From NCBI GenBank assembly GCA_016933575.1, contig JAFGAR010000028.1:62001-126000 (forward strand): 64,000 nt of DNA. The letters are read 5' to 3'. This stretch comes from Candidatus Thorarchaeota archaeon (GTDB taxonomy: Archaea > Asgardarchaeota > Thorarchaeia > Thorarchaeales > Thorarchaeaceae). The position numbers and the translations under genes are program-made. The notes below the pieces were generated by a model, which was given only the letters and a program-made list of their open reading frames with translations, ran no database searches and was not told the origin of the DNA. Shown piece by piece: positions 53,456 through 63,791 of this stretch (position 1 is the stretch's first letter; each line of letters opens with the position of its first letter).

Positions 53456-54153
53456 ACTCAGATATAATTGTAGACCTTCAATCTGTTGCACGTGTATATA
53501 GAATGGGTGAGATTGAAGTACATGCTCTTAGAGGAGTGTCTCTTCAGATAAAACGAGGCGAAGCAGTTGGTATTATGGGACCCAGTGGTTCGGGAAAGAC
53601 AACACTTTTGAATCTCATCGGAGCATTGGACAGACCAACGAGTGGTAGGGTTGTCATTGATGGCCTTGATATCACGGAGATGTCTGAATCTGCTCTAACA
53701 AATGTTCGACGAGATAAGATCAGCTATGTCTTCCAATTCTTCAACCTACTGCCAGTATTGACAGCGTATGAAAATATCGAGCTACCTCTTCTTATTGCAG
53801 GAGTAGATGAAGACACTCGTAAAGATAGAGTTGACCATCTCCTCTCACTAGTAGGTCTCGCAGAGAGAGCAGAACATCGACCAGATGAATTGTCAGGCGG
53901 AGAGCAACAGAGAATTGCTATTGCACGCGCTTTAGCTAAACCTGAGGGCTCTGCCAGTTCTATCGTTGTATTAGCTGATGAACCAACTGGTGACTTGGAC
54001 TATAACACAGGGCAGGAAATCCTCGACGTTCTTGTGTCTCTGACGAAAGGAGAGGGAGGTACTCTAATCACAGTCACTCATGATCCAGAAGTAGGCGAAC
54101 AGATGGATCACGTCTTTCGAATGCGCGACGGTAAAGTTGAGAATCCACAGTGA
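53452..54153 (+). CDS. LolD/MacB-type ABC transporter ATPase
   Basis: A 233-residue nucleotide-binding subunit. Walker A is GIMGPSGSGKTTLLNLIG. The Q-loop is VFQFFNLLPVLTAYENIELP, the signature LSGGEQQRIAIARALA, Walker B VVLADEPTGDLD, and the H-loop VTHDPEVG. All catalytic elements are intact. This is the typical size and sequence of LolD/MacB/FtsE-like ATPases that pair with FtsX-type permeases on both sides here. It is encoded between permease copies 1 and 2 with 11 bases to the second. An AGTGGG site precedes the ATG. Confidence 0.93.
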   Translation: MNSDIIVDLQSVARVYRMGEIEVHALRGVSLQIKRGEAVGIMGPSGSGKTTLLNLIGALDRPTSGRVVIDGLDITEMSESALTNVRRDKISYVFQFFNLLPVLTAYENIELPLLIAGVDEDTRKDRVDHLLSLVGLAERAEHRPDELSGGEQQRIAIARALAKPEGSASSIVVLADEPTGDLDYNTGQEILDVLVSLTKGEGGTLITVTHDPEVGEQMDHVFRMRDGKVENPQ

Positions 54154-54164
54154 GGTTATGATCT

Positions 54165-56957
54165 ATGGCAGCTGTGCCCGTGGGTTATGAAGCGTTCCAT
54201 AGTCTCCGTCGGAAAGGAGTCACACTACTCTGCTTCTTGCTTGCATCTACAATGGCCATGGGTATTGCTGTCTATGTCGACTCATACTCCATTCATGAAT
54301 GGGACAAGAATCTTGATGTTGGAGATATCGCAATCAGGGTATCAGGTTCAATCCTCGCTACACAATTAGATGATATTCGAAATATTCCAGGTGTGACAAA
54401 AGCAGAAGGAATAAGGAGTATTTATGGATCGATCTTTTGGGGGTATATCGAGGAGGAGGATTATTGGGAAAATGATTTTTCTGGCGATTTAGTAGCTCCA
54501 AGCCAGGATTTCCTTGAAGCATTTCCTAATTACGTCCAATTCACAGAAGGACGTACGCCGCAAAACGAAAGTGAGATTGCACTCATCCAATCTCTGCGAT
54601 CATATTATGATGTAGAGATTGGCCAATTACTCAACCTTAGCTCCTACGATTTCTTTGATACTGTCCAAGTTGTGGGATTCTACAAACATGAGAGCGAAAT
54701 TGACTCACCCTATTATTGGAGATTTGAAAGTCTCGGTATTGTTGTTCCTTCAGTTATTGATGAGTATTATGAACAATATGAAGTCTGTGTAGACGTAAAT
54801 CGTGCATCCCTCACAGCATTCAATCCTTCAGGTTCTCTCGCATACATGAGTGGGATTGATCAAGCCATCAGGGAATTAGATCCATTTTACGACCCTGTCT
54901 ACCAACCTTGGTCTAACATCTATGTTTCAGATCGTCTTGCCTCAGGGATTTCATACTATATTATGTGGGTTCAGGGAATGAGAATTGCACAGATGTTAAG
55001 ATCAACAAGCATCCTTCTGCTCGTTATCTTAGTGACATTTCTGGCAATACGACATAATGTGAATGAGCGAAGGTACGAGGAGAATATGCTTGTTTCACGG
55101 GGGGCTTCAAAAGGAGACCTGGAAAAAATCGTGACACGAGAGGTTCTTATTCTCGCAATTATATCATGTCTTCTAGGTATACCCCTTGGAATTCTGTTTA
55201 GTAGATTTGCTCTTGCAGCAACTAGTTACTTTGTTTTTGACATTACAAAACTAATCTCAGAACCACTACTAGTGAGTCTTGACTCACTGGTCATTGCATT
55301 AATCGTTGGAATAGTTCTTCCAATGATTACTCTGGGAGGCTATCGTATAATCTATTCAACTAAAAAGAATGTTGATGAAGAGAGAGGAAAGGTGGCTAAA
55401 ATTGCCAAAGGTTTCAATCTAATTCGCTGGGACCTGATTACCGTAATCATTGCAGGTCTTATACTACTAGCATTATCAACAGGAGGAGCCACCGTTTCAA
55501 ATAATGCAATCCTTGCCTTGGTTATGCCAATAATTCCTTTGCCGCTTTTCCTTGGGGTCGCGAGTCTTTCAATGAAGGCACTCAAAAGAGGCGCTAATTG
55601 GATATCAAGACGTTTTAAGAGGCTTGTTGGGGAAATACCTTCATCCATCGGAATAAGACGGATAGGAAAAGAGGCTTCATCAGCAGGTGCGGCTGCCATG
55701 GTGCTCGTTCTTGCAATCTGCCTAAGTTGGAACAGCGCAATAATCGATGCATCTCTTCCAGTGACTGCAGAGAATCAAGCCAGGCTCTATGTTGGCTCGG
55801 ATCTCACATTTGCACTGGACTCTTATTATGCAGCTGATTGGGATGAGTTCATTACCAATGTAACACAACATGAACTTGTTCTTCAACAGACAATGGTTTC
55901 TGAGCTTCAGTTGTATCTCACATCAAACTATTGGGATGGGAGAGAGTTCCTAGCTATTGACCCATTAGAATATGCAGAAATTGGGTATGACTACCTAGGT
56001 AATAGATTGAACGAATCAGGTATCTTTCAGGATCTCGAGTTGCTTGAGAACACGCCAGACGGGGCAATCTTATCAGCTGATATTGCACAGGAATTTAATT
56101 TCGAAATAGGGGATATACTACGTGCGACTTCTATGGGAGAAGATACACTGCAGCTCTCCTTCAGGATTCTGAGTATTGTAGAAGCTTTGCCAGAGATGCC
56201 CGAAAGGAGTTATTATTATGATTACTATGGACCATACTATGATTTCTATCCAGGATATTATTCTGGCTATATGGTTGGTAGTAATCGAGTCTTAGTGAAT
56301 CGAGACTTTATTGGTACTCAGTTCAACTTGGTGAATGACACCAATAACTATCTCTGTGTAAGTACTCGTAAAGGCGCAAATACTACTACTATCGTCAGCG
56401 ACTTATTTGCTGTGGGTGGGAGCATTGTTGTTTCAGAGGACATCTGGGATGGTGTGAATACATTGGTTGAGGAGTACATTGGAGGTACTCAATACAAAAT
56501 AGAACGGGCATTAGATACAATGCTTACTTTTCTTACCATTGGAACAATAGTTGGTGCCTTTACGATTTATGCAGTTGAAGGACTTCGTTCAAGACGCAGG
56601 GAAATTGCACTACTTAGATCTGTAGGAGCGGCGAGGAAAATTATTATCAGTGCACAGTCTGTTGAGATGTTAATATTACTACTCTTCAGCTTATTCCTAC
56701 TTCTTTTGTATTCACCACTATTTCTAAGTACATCCCTAGCAATTGCTGGTGGTTCAACAATCCGATATGGTGAAATATTCCCTATTTCAGTTTTCACCGT
56801 CATACCTTGGAATATAGTCCTGTTAGTCCTTGGCTTTTTCATTGCTATTGTTTCAATGTTCATTGTTGTCATTGCCGCACTTAGTTCCAAGATCAACTTA
56901 GCAGAAGCTCTAAACACTGCATGGGCTGAAGCTGGACCTTACGGAGGAGATGTCTAA
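54165..56957 (+). CDS. FtsX/MacB-type ABC permease, type A (copy 2)
   Basis: A 930-residue paralogue of the 918-residue permease. Same order: N-terminal helix (about residues 13-33), first extracellular domain, helix cluster (about 285-470), second extracellular domain with EYAEIGYDYLGNRLNES near residue 605, and three C-terminal helices ending with INLAEALNTAWAEAGP. The second extracellular domain has a Tyr-rich insertion (YYYDYYGPYYDFYPGYY) absent from copies 1 and 3, possibly an unstructured or ligand-contacting loop. GAGGT lies just upstream of the ATG. It is followed without a gap by the type-B permease. Confidence 0.85.
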   Translation: MAAVPVGYEAFHSLRRKGVTLLCFLLASTMAMGIAVYVDSYSIHEWDKNLDVGDIAIRVSGSILATQLDDIRNIPGVTKAEGIRSIYGSIFWGYIEEEDYWENDFSGDLVAPSQDFLEAFPNYVQFTEGRTPQNESEIALIQSLRSYYDVEIGQLLNLSSYDFFDTVQVVGFYKHESEIDSPYYWRFESLGIVVPSVIDEYYEQYEVCVDVNRASLTAFNPSGSLAYMSGIDQAIRELDPFYDPVYQPWSNIYVSDRLASGISYYIMWVQGMRIAQMLRSTSILLLVILVTFLAIRHNVNERRYEENMLVSRGASKGDLEKIVTREVLILAIISCLLGIPLGILFSRFALAATSYFVFDITKLISEPLLVSLDSLVIALIVGIVLPMITLGGYRIIYSTKKNVDEERGKVAKIAKGFNLIRWDLITVIIAGLILLALSTGGATVSNNAILALVMPIIPLPLFLGVASLSMKALKRGANWISRRFKRLVGEIPSSIGIRRIGKEASSAGAAAMVLVLAICLSWNSAIIDASLPVTAENQARLYVGSDLTFALDSYYAADWDEFITNVTQHELVLQQTMVSELQLYLTSNYWDGREFLAIDPLEYAEIGYDYLGNRLNESGIFQDLELLENTPDGAILSADIAQEFNFEIGDILRATSMGEDTLQLSFRILSIVEALPEMPERSYYYDYYGPYYDFYPGYYSGYMVGSNRVLVNRDFIGTQFNLVNDTNNYLCVSTRKGANTTTIVSDLFAVGGSIVVSEDIWDGVNTLVEEYIGGTQYKIERALDTMLTFLTIGTIVGAFTIYAVEGLRSRRREIALLRSVGAARKIIISAQSVEMLILLLFSLFLLLLYSPLFLSTSLAIAGGSTIRYGEIFPISVFTVIPWNIVLLVLGFFIAIVSMFIVVIAALSSKINLAEALNTAWAEAGPYGGDV

Positions 56958-59813
56958 TTGTTTCTCTTTTCACGTCTTTCAGCACGAGCCCCAGAAGTCA
57001 TTACAACACTTTTGATATTTTCACTATCAAGTGGAGTTCTGGGTGGAATTCTATTCTACATGGATTCTGCATCACCAGATGTTCTCGATGACATGACATC
57101 TAATGTCCCAGTTGACATGGAAGTAGCTTTTACTCAATCATACTATATGCAGAATTTTTCCAATCCAGAAAGCGTGACTGCTAATGATATTGAGGACAGT
57201 GTGGCAGAGCAAGAATTCGTTCTGGCTACTGAGCAGGTCACTTTTGCAGAAGTGCATGATTATGGAGAAGAAGATTACACATTTTCAAGGAAAGGTTTCC
57301 TAGGTGCTGATTATGATGTCTTTGAGAGCTTTTCGGATGCAATAGATGTCGATATTGGAGATCTTACCTATAATGACAATTCCTGTTTGGTTGAAATATC
57401 CCTCTTCTTACGACTCGGTCTAGAGATTGGTGAGAATTACACAATTGAGATGCTAGTCTATAATAGTACATGGGACGAGGTCTCTGTAGAACGAACATTC
57501 ACAATTGTTGGTACATTTTCTTCACATGTCTATCTGTACCAACCATATTGGGGTGAATCGGTCATCACATATCTTCAAATAATCACTACTAGAGATGCTA
57601 TCAAAGATACCTTTGGTTTTCTTGGACATGATTCATATTATGGGCTCCAAGAAAAAATCTGGGTAAAATTTGATCACAATGTCATAATTCAGTCAGATAC
57701 GTCAATTGTTGTCAATGAACTATCAAATATTGAAAGAAGAATCGAGCAGGATAACTTACCATTCGCTCTTGTTGATGACTTTCAACTGATTGGGTCTGTG
57801 TATGAATTTGCTTCATGGTCTGTCAGTATGAGAGCGATTGCACTTGCATTTTCAATCCCATCTGTAATCATGGGTGTAATGCTCATTCAATACAATTTTC
57901 GTCTCCTCGCTAATACGCAGAGAAGAGATGTGGGAACTCTAAAAACTAGGGGCTCATCAGGTTTCCAAGCATTTTCCTGGGTCCTGAGTAACGCAATAGC
58001 TACAGGGTTCATTGGTAGCTTAGGCGCTGTATTGACAGGGATATTAGCAGCTCTCTTCTCAAGCACTGTGAAAGAGTTACTGGTCTTTGACTTGAGTCTT
58101 TTGAGTGGCTTTACGATTCTCCTCCAACCTATCGCGATCATCACGGTCTTTTTGTTCTCCTTTCTTGTAGGTATAGTCGTTGCCTTACCTGCTGCAATCA
58201 AGGCTCTATTGATGACTCCAACAGAAGCTCATAGCACATTGGAGAGAGAAACCCTATCAGATTCGGAAAAGATGGGGAGTTCAACTGTCGATCTATTATT
58301 GATAGGTATCACGGGTTGGTTATTGGCACCAATGATGACAATCCTTGCATACTCAGGAATAACATTCTTGAGCTCTGCGCTTTTTGCATTAGTCATTGTC
58401 ACATTATTGGGCATCTTTCTATTCTCGTTCACAAGGCTCTTATCAAGGCCTACTGCGATGATAAAAGCAAAAGTCTTAGGAAGGGCGAAACGACCATCCA
58501 TTGTTGTGGGCACAAGACTCATGTCTAGAACAGTACTCATGTTTAAAAAATCTGAAACGATGGGTACAATGTTTATCGCAATGGTATTTACTGCAGGTCT
58601 CTTTGCATCGATATCTGCGACGACAGGCGGTGACCATATGAAACAGGTCTTCATGTTCCAGACCGGGGCAGATATCGTTATAGATGTAAATCCCAGTTTT
58701 ACTAACGTCACTCTTGATATCATGGACAACATCACTGCAGTAGAGGGTGTTACGCAGGTAAGTCCGATGTATCGCACAACTGGTTACGTGCTCTACTGGG
58801 ACTCGTTGTATTTTGGCGGACGTTTCTATATCAATCGTTCAATATCCATATTTGGCGTTGATCCTGAAACATGGATTGATGCCGCGTTCTGGCTCAGTTA
58901 CTTCGCATACTCTGGTTCTCCGAGTACGTCAATCGCAGAATTAGGCGACCAATCAGGGGATAGGATGAATATCATTACATCATTCAAACCTATTGACCAT
59001 TATACTACAGATTCCTATGGGAGTCAACGTCCTGAATATGGTAACTATCTGGATCTCCAGATTTCCATGCCAACTTGGACTAATATAACTGAATGCTACA
59101 TTACAGATCTTCTCGCTGCAGGAATCAGCAATTCAGGAGGTTATCAGACCTACTTCCCTGGAGAACCTGATGCAACAGACTTTGTTATTGCAGACATTGG
59201 ATATGTACATGCATGCGAAAACACTACTCAGGTCACAAAATTCTATGTGAAAATTGATCCCTATGCCAATTATACAAAAGTGATGGAGGATATTCATAAC
59301 GTTGCTCCTCATACATTCAATGATATTGAATCACCCTACACGAATATCGATGAAACTCTGAATTCCAGAGCAACCCAATCTGTCTATGGAGCGTACACAT
59401 TGAATGTCATATTTTCACTAATCTATCTAACAATCGGTATGACGATTGTCAGTATAGTGAGGGTGAGAGAACTTAGAAAGCAGTTCTCTGTACTTCGTGC
59501 ATTAGGTGCACCAAACAAGTCAATTATTGCTGCATCATTGCTTGAAACAAGTGTGGGTCTGTTACTGGCAGCAATCATCGGAGGAACAATAGGAGTAAGC
59601 CTAGCAGTCATCTTAAAGGATGTGCCCCTTCTTCATATGGGTGGATCCACATATGGACTATGGCAAAGATTACCCGTTCTTTTGGCAATACCTTTGCCGT
59701 TAGTTGCGACCATTGTAGGAATATCTATCATAGTTTCATTGATTGCTACATACTACATTTTAGTACGGACATTGAAGTTGAATATCGCAGAAGAAATACA
59801 ATATAATGAGTGA
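56958..59813 (+). CDS. FtsX-type ABC permease, type B (copy 1)
   Basis: A 951-residue permease of the same superfamily but a different subtype from its neighbours. The N-terminus is MFLFSRLSARAPEVITTLLI, with helix 1 at about 12-32. A first extracellular domain follows, then helices at about 300-510, a second extracellular domain at about 560-820, and the last three helices with the charged RVRELRKQFSVLRALGAPNKS loop that FtsX/MacB proteins use to contact the ATPase. TTG at 56958 directly follows the stop of copy 2 and has GGAGGAG eight bases upstream. It probably forms a heteromeric transporter with a type-A permease, a pairing repeated at 61053/63791. Confidence 0.85.
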   Translation: MFLFSRLSARAPEVITTLLIFSLSSGVLGGILFYMDSASPDVLDDMTSNVPVDMEVAFTQSYYMQNFSNPESVTANDIEDSVAEQEFVLATEQVTFAEVHDYGEEDYTFSRKGFLGADYDVFESFSDAIDVDIGDLTYNDNSCLVEISLFLRLGLEIGENYTIEMLVYNSTWDEVSVERTFTIVGTFSSHVYLYQPYWGESVITYLQIITTRDAIKDTFGFLGHDSYYGLQEKIWVKFDHNVIIQSDTSIVVNELSNIERRIEQDNLPFALVDDFQLIGSVYEFASWSVSMRAIALAFSIPSVIMGVMLIQYNFRLLANTQRRDVGTLKTRGSSGFQAFSWVLSNAIATGFIGSLGAVLTGILAALFSSTVKELLVFDLSLLSGFTILLQPIAIITVFLFSFLVGIVVALPAAIKALLMTPTEAHSTLERETLSDSEKMGSSTVDLLLIGITGWLLAPMMTILAYSGITFLSSALFALVIVTLLGIFLFSFTRLLSRPTAMIKAKVLGRAKRPSIVVGTRLMSRTVLMFKKSETMGTMFIAMVFTAGLFASISATTGGDHMKQVFMFQTGADIVIDVNPSFTNVTLDIMDNITAVEGVTQVSPMYRTTGYVLYWDSLYFGGRFYINRSISIFGVDPETWIDAAFWLSYFAYSGSPSTSIAELGDQSGDRMNIITSFKPIDHYTTDSYGSQRPEYGNYLDLQISMPTWTNITECYITDLLAAGISNSGGYQTYFPGEPDATDFVIADIGYVHACENTTQVTKFYVKIDPYANYTKVMEDIHNVAPHTFNDIESPYTNIDETLNSRATQSVYGAYTLNVIFSLIYLTIGMTIVSIVRVRELRKQFSVLRALGAPNKSIIAASLLETSVGLLLAAIIGGTIGVSLAVILKDVPLLHMGGSTYGLWQRLPVLLAIPLPLVATIVGISIIVSLIATYYILVRTLKLNIAEEIQYNE

Positions 59814-59818
59814 TCATC

Positions 59819-60706
59819 ATGTCGGAAAATCTAGAACAATTAGCAGAAGAATACAAGATTGTTATACGTGACCTCATGAAAGTCTACCGAAGAGGACAGA
59901 AAGAGGTAATTGCACTCCGAGGTGTTGACTTCGAGGTAAAGCAGGGAGAGTTCCTAAGCATTATCGGTCCTAGCGGTAGCGGAAAATCGACACTACTTAA
60001 GATGCTTGGTGCGCTGGACAAACCAACTGCAGGGGCAATCCTTTTTGATGGTCACAGTGTCACTGCACTTGATGATAGGCGATCAATGCTCTATAGAAGA
60101 CAGAAGGTAGGTTTTGTGTGGCAAATCGGTAATCTTGTGCCCGGTCTGAGTGCATTGAACAATGTCATTCTCCCCATGAAGCTTGCAGGAGCTCCATCAC
60201 GAGCCTCTGCAGAACGTGCAACCATGCTCCTTGAAACACTAGGTCTGAGTCATCGTTTGGACCATAAACCGAATCAGCTATCTGGAGGAGAGAATCAACG
60301 AGTGGCAATCTGCGTAGCACTTGCAAACAATCCAGAGCTAGTGCTTGGAGATGAGGTGACTGGAGAGCTGGACTCTGAAACAACGGAGATAGTCATGGAG
60401 GCACTAAAGAGGACAAACAAGGAGTTTGGTACTACTGTCATCAATGTCACGCACAATCCAAAAGTTGCCGAATATGCAGATAGAGTGTTGAGAATACGAG
60501 ATGGTCTCATAGAGGGACAGAAACATGTACTCTATGGCGATATTACAGAGATTGACGCAAAAGGTAGAATGGTCATTCCAGATACGGTAAGACGGCTTGC
60601 AGGACTTGGCAAGAGAGTTGTACTTCGTGCAACATCAGAAGGTCTATTGATCAGTCCATTAGATACTAGTGGCTACGACGACAACAATGACCAGGGAAAT
60701 GACTGA
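59819..60706 (+). CDS. ABC transporter ATPase fused to a C-terminal SpoVT/AbrB-like domain
   Basis: About 295 residues. The ATPase part has Walker A GPSGSGKSTLLKML, Q-loop VWQIGNLVPGL, signature LSGGENQRVAICVALA, Walker B LVLGDEVTGELD (Val replacing the usual Pro) and H-loop VTHNP. The last 50 residues, ITEIDAKGRMVIPDTVRRLA and VVLRATSEGLLI, match the swapped-hairpin AbrB/MazE pattern found in DNA-binding antitoxins and archaeal regulators. Such a fusion is unusual: the ATPase could report transport state to a promoter or use the domain only to dimerise. ATG at 59819 is preferred to GTG at 59810 because GTGAT precedes it. It follows type-B permease copy 1. Confidence 0.85.
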   Translation: MSENLEQLAEEYKIVIRDLMKVYRRGQKEVIALRGVDFEVKQGEFLSIIGPSGSGKSTLLKMLGALDKPTAGAILFDGHSVTALDDRRSMLYRRQKVGFVWQIGNLVPGLSALNNVILPMKLAGAPSRASAERATMLLETLGLSHRLDHKPNQLSGGENQRVAICVALANNPELVLGDEVTGELDSETTEIVMEALKRTNKEFGTTVINVTHNPKVAEYADRVLRIRDGLIEGQKHVLYGDITEIDAKGRMVIPDTVRRLAGLGKRVVLRATSEGLLISPLDTSGYDDNNDQGND

Positions 60707-60738
60707 GATATTCTGAGTAAGGTCTATATCGGACAATA

Positions 60739-60987
60739 ATGAGCGTAAAAGTGATTGTTATGACAAAACAGCAGATGCCATGGTCATTCTATTCTACACT
60801 GATTTCATTTGGTGTTTTCTTTGCTTGTCTGAATATCTATATCTTGACTAAATGGTTGGCGCATCCCTTAGCAAGTGAGTATTGGCTGATTGGGGTCATT
60901 GTCGGTTTTATTTGGTTAATCTATTCGATTAGAATGGTAAGAGTTCACCAGAAGGAACTCATCGAGAAGAAAGTAGTATTAGCGTGA
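60739..60987 (+). CDS. Small two-helix membrane protein
   Basis: 82 residues from ATG 60739. An N-terminal basic/polar part (about 15 residues) is followed by two membrane helices (SFYSTLISFGVFFACLNIYI and YWLIGVIVGFIWLIYSI) and a Lys-rich C-terminus. No family is recognised. An inner ATG at 60760 is also possible. Its place between an ATPase and a type-A permease on the same strand suggests an accessory transporter subunit. Confidence 0.65.
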   Translation: MSVKVIVMTKQQMPWSFYSTLISFGVFFACLNIYILTKWLAHPLASEYWLIGVIVGFIWLIYSIRMVRVHQKELIEKKVVLA

Positions 60988-61052
60988 TTAGGTATCAATT
61001 TAAGACAGAACTAAGGCGTTCTAATTAGTACGTGGAGGTCTGAGAGCTCTAT

Positions 61053-63791
61053 ATGTATCAAATGGGACATCTGAGCAAATCAACAAAGCGTAGAGGCTTT
61101 GTAACCTTCATCTGTTTTCTGATTATTATAACAGTAGTTTCTTCAACTTCGATTTTCATCGATTCAGATTCACTATCAAGATGGAACTATTACAATGATA
61201 TTGGCCCAGTAGCAATGAAAGTTGAAGGAGATGGACTTGAGAACTTTGTTGATGAAATTAGTAACATCTCATACGTAACTCAATCATGTTCAGTACAAAC
61301 AGCTCAAGCATATCTAAGAATGGACCAGAATGATGTCTATTATGGATCCCCAACAGATCCATTAGAGCCAATGTTTCTTGTCACAGGAAGAGCATATTCA
61401 ATTAATGATGATTTTCTAAATGCATTTCCAACTGAATTTGCTTTACTACAAGGAAGATTCCCTCTCAATGAATCTGAGATTACGATTGCCTATAGTGATG
61501 CTGCTTATTGGAATATTCCAATAGGGAGAATGATGAACTACACCCATCAACTCAATTCCGAGAAACGAACTGTTTTTGTTGTTGGCTATTTTGAAGTAAC
61601 TAATGATGCCCTTAGAGCTGTGATTACAGATGCCGTGGCAATCGTAACATCAGATGTACTTAATCCTAACACCATCCAAACCAAGGTCTATATCGATGTA
61701 GACCGAAGTATTGTATTTCCCTCAGATCCAGTTGTAGGTCTTACCACTCTTCGTGATATTGAGAATAGAATCTCAAGTCTAAGCTCTGATGACTTACAGT
61801 ACCAAGGATTCTTTGTTGATAATTATCTAGCAAATAACATTCAATTGTATCTTGATGAATTGAATGCAATCAGATCTAGGCAACTATCAAGATTGAACTA
61901 CATTGTAATTATAGGAGGACTACTTGCTTTTTTGGGAGTTCGGTTTAACGCCATATTGCTAGATCAGACCTTGAGTGATCTAGAAATGAGAGGTGCTTCA
62001 AAACTAAAGATAAGATTCACAATTCTAAGAGAGATAGTAACCATTTCAGTTCTTGCAGGTGTAATAGGGCTTTTCATGGGTATTATGCTAAGCAAGGTGG
62101 CATACTTATCATCGAGTAGCAAACCGTTTGATATTGCGGTTTTTATGAGTGGCCCTTTATTGATTAGCTCTAATACAATCGTATTCGTGCTTATGATCAG
62201 CATTATTCTACCACTAGCTGGATATGCTATAGATCAATTACTTAGAAGACCACGGGCAAGTGTACAAGAAACAGGAAGGATTGCAAGAATCGTCAAATCA
62301 TTTCATTTAATTCAATGGGATTTTGCAATAATCATTATAGTAACTATATTGATGATTCTCCTATACATAGGAGGACCATTGATTAGTGACAATCAGATAC
62401 TCTCACTAATTGCTTCGTATTCACAGATACCACTTTTTATTTCTGTAGCTAGTCTTTCTTCAAAGATAGCTCAGGCTGCCACGAGAGTAATTTCAAGACT
62501 AAGTAGACCTCTAGTCGGTAGATTATCAGCCGCAGTTGGAATGAGGAGGGTTTCAAAGAAAAAATATATTGCTACTCCGGTTGTTCTGATTATTACTATT
62601 GTATTTTCGCTAGTCTTTGTTAACAATTCATTAGTTCTGAGTCTTCCAAACACGCATTTAGCACATTCAAGGTACTTAATTGGAGGAGACATTTGTTTCA
62701 AACTAGAGGAAGTAGAATCAGAGCGGTGGGTTAATTTCACTGAAAGTGCATTACAGACGTACGGCACTCAATCAGTGTCCTTAGTTTCAATTAGTACTCT
62801 CTCGTTATCAGAAGGGGCATCAGGAGTAGTTGAGTTTGTAGCAATTAATCCAGAAGAGTATAGTCATGTAGGTTATAATTATGCAGGAGTTACCCTAGAC
62901 CAGAGTGATCAACAACAGCTACTAAATGAACTTGAAATAAATCCAGAAGGGGCAGTACTAACATCCGATATCGCTCTTGAGTACAATCTGAATTTAGGAG
63001 ATACAATGCGAGTCTTTTCTTTCGGTGAAGATTCAGGGACAGTGGAATTCAGTGTAATTGGCATTACAAATGCGATAACCAGACCAATTATTGCGGGTAG
63101 TCCTCAGGGGAGCGAAACGATTGGTACGAGAAAAATCTGGTTGAATAGGAATTACATTCAGACATTGGTCAACCTAAATGAAACGATTGAAACATATCTC
63201 TGCATTCGCACAATAAATGGAGTAAACTCAACTGAAATAGTAGAGGGCATTCTTGATACAAGTGGATTGACTTTCTCTTCAAGTGATTGGTCATCTGTTA
63301 CTCACGAGCTTGACGCCTATACATCTCGTCAAGATTACATCCGTGATAGAGCAATTGATACCATGCTCACTTTTGGATCAGTGTTTAGCATTTTTGTGGG
63401 CATAGTGATCTATCGAATTGCCTGTACAGTCAGATGGAAAGAAGAGGATGCCATTCTCAGTGTACTTGGAGCTTCAAACAAACAGACACTACAGATTTCA
63501 ATCGCAGAAATTCTGGCACTCTTTCTTTTTGGTTTGGGAATCTTCATTCTTATTGGGCCACTCACGCTAGCAAATATGTTGAGAATGGAGTATATTGAAT
63601 ATTCAGTTTGGAATTATGAATTCCCAGTTTCAATAGTCTTCTCGATGAATTGGATATACTTTATAATTATTATACTAAGTGTTTTCATCTCTTCAACTAT
63701 TCTAGCTATAGCCCATTCTCTTAAAGGAGCAAGAAAAAGTGTCAGTACTGTCTTGAGAGAAATGACACTATCAAGTGGAGGGAATGTGTAA
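61053..63791 (+). CDS. FtsX/MacB-type ABC permease, type A (copy 3)
   Basis: A 912-residue type-A permease paralogous to copies 1 and 2. Shared marks are SLSRWNYYNDIGPVAMKVEGD near residue 45, the EYSHVGYNYAGVTLDQSD segment near residue 610 (the counterpart of IGYDYLGNRLNES, more diverged) and the same helix clusters. The C-terminal loop is ACTVRWKEEDAILSVLGASN, the ATPase-contact region. GGAGGT lies about 13 bases upstream of the ATG. It ends at 63791 with a one-base overlap to the next type-B gene (TAATG). It is clearly the start of a second A-B pair. Confidence 0.85.
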   Translation: MYQMGHLSKSTKRRGFVTFICFLIIITVVSSTSIFIDSDSLSRWNYYNDIGPVAMKVEGDGLENFVDEISNISYVTQSCSVQTAQAYLRMDQNDVYYGSPTDPLEPMFLVTGRAYSINDDFLNAFPTEFALLQGRFPLNESEITIAYSDAAYWNIPIGRMMNYTHQLNSEKRTVFVVGYFEVTNDALRAVITDAVAIVTSDVLNPNTIQTKVYIDVDRSIVFPSDPVVGLTTLRDIENRISSLSSDDLQYQGFFVDNYLANNIQLYLDELNAIRSRQLSRLNYIVIIGGLLAFLGVRFNAILLDQTLSDLEMRGASKLKIRFTILREIVTISVLAGVIGLFMGIMLSKVAYLSSSSKPFDIAVFMSGPLLISSNTIVFVLMISIILPLAGYAIDQLLRRPRASVQETGRIARIVKSFHLIQWDFAIIIIVTILMILLYIGGPLISDNQILSLIASYSQIPLFISVASLSSKIAQAATRVISRLSRPLVGRLSAAVGMRRVSKKKYIATPVVLIITIVFSLVFVNNSLVLSLPNTHLAHSRYLIGGDICFKLEEVESERWVNFTESALQTYGTQSVSLVSISTLSLSEGASGVVEFVAINPEEYSHVGYNYAGVTLDQSDQQQLLNELEINPEGAVLTSDIALEYNLNLGDTMRVFSFGEDSGTVEFSVIGITNAITRPIIAGSPQGSETIGTRKIWLNRNYIQTLVNLNETIETYLCIRTINGVNSTEIVEGILDTSGLTFSSSDWSSVTHELDAYTSRQDYIRDRAIDTMLTFGSVFSIFVGIVIYRIACTVRWKEEDAILSVLGASNKQTLQISIAEILALFLFGLGIFILIGPLTLANMLRMEYIEYSVWNYEFPVSIVFSMNWIYFIIIILSVFISSTILAIAHSLKGARKSVSTVLREMTLSSGGNV

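Noticed and set aside
57887..58777. Minus-strand ORFs inside the type-B permease
   Set aside because: Shadows of the plus-strand coding frame.
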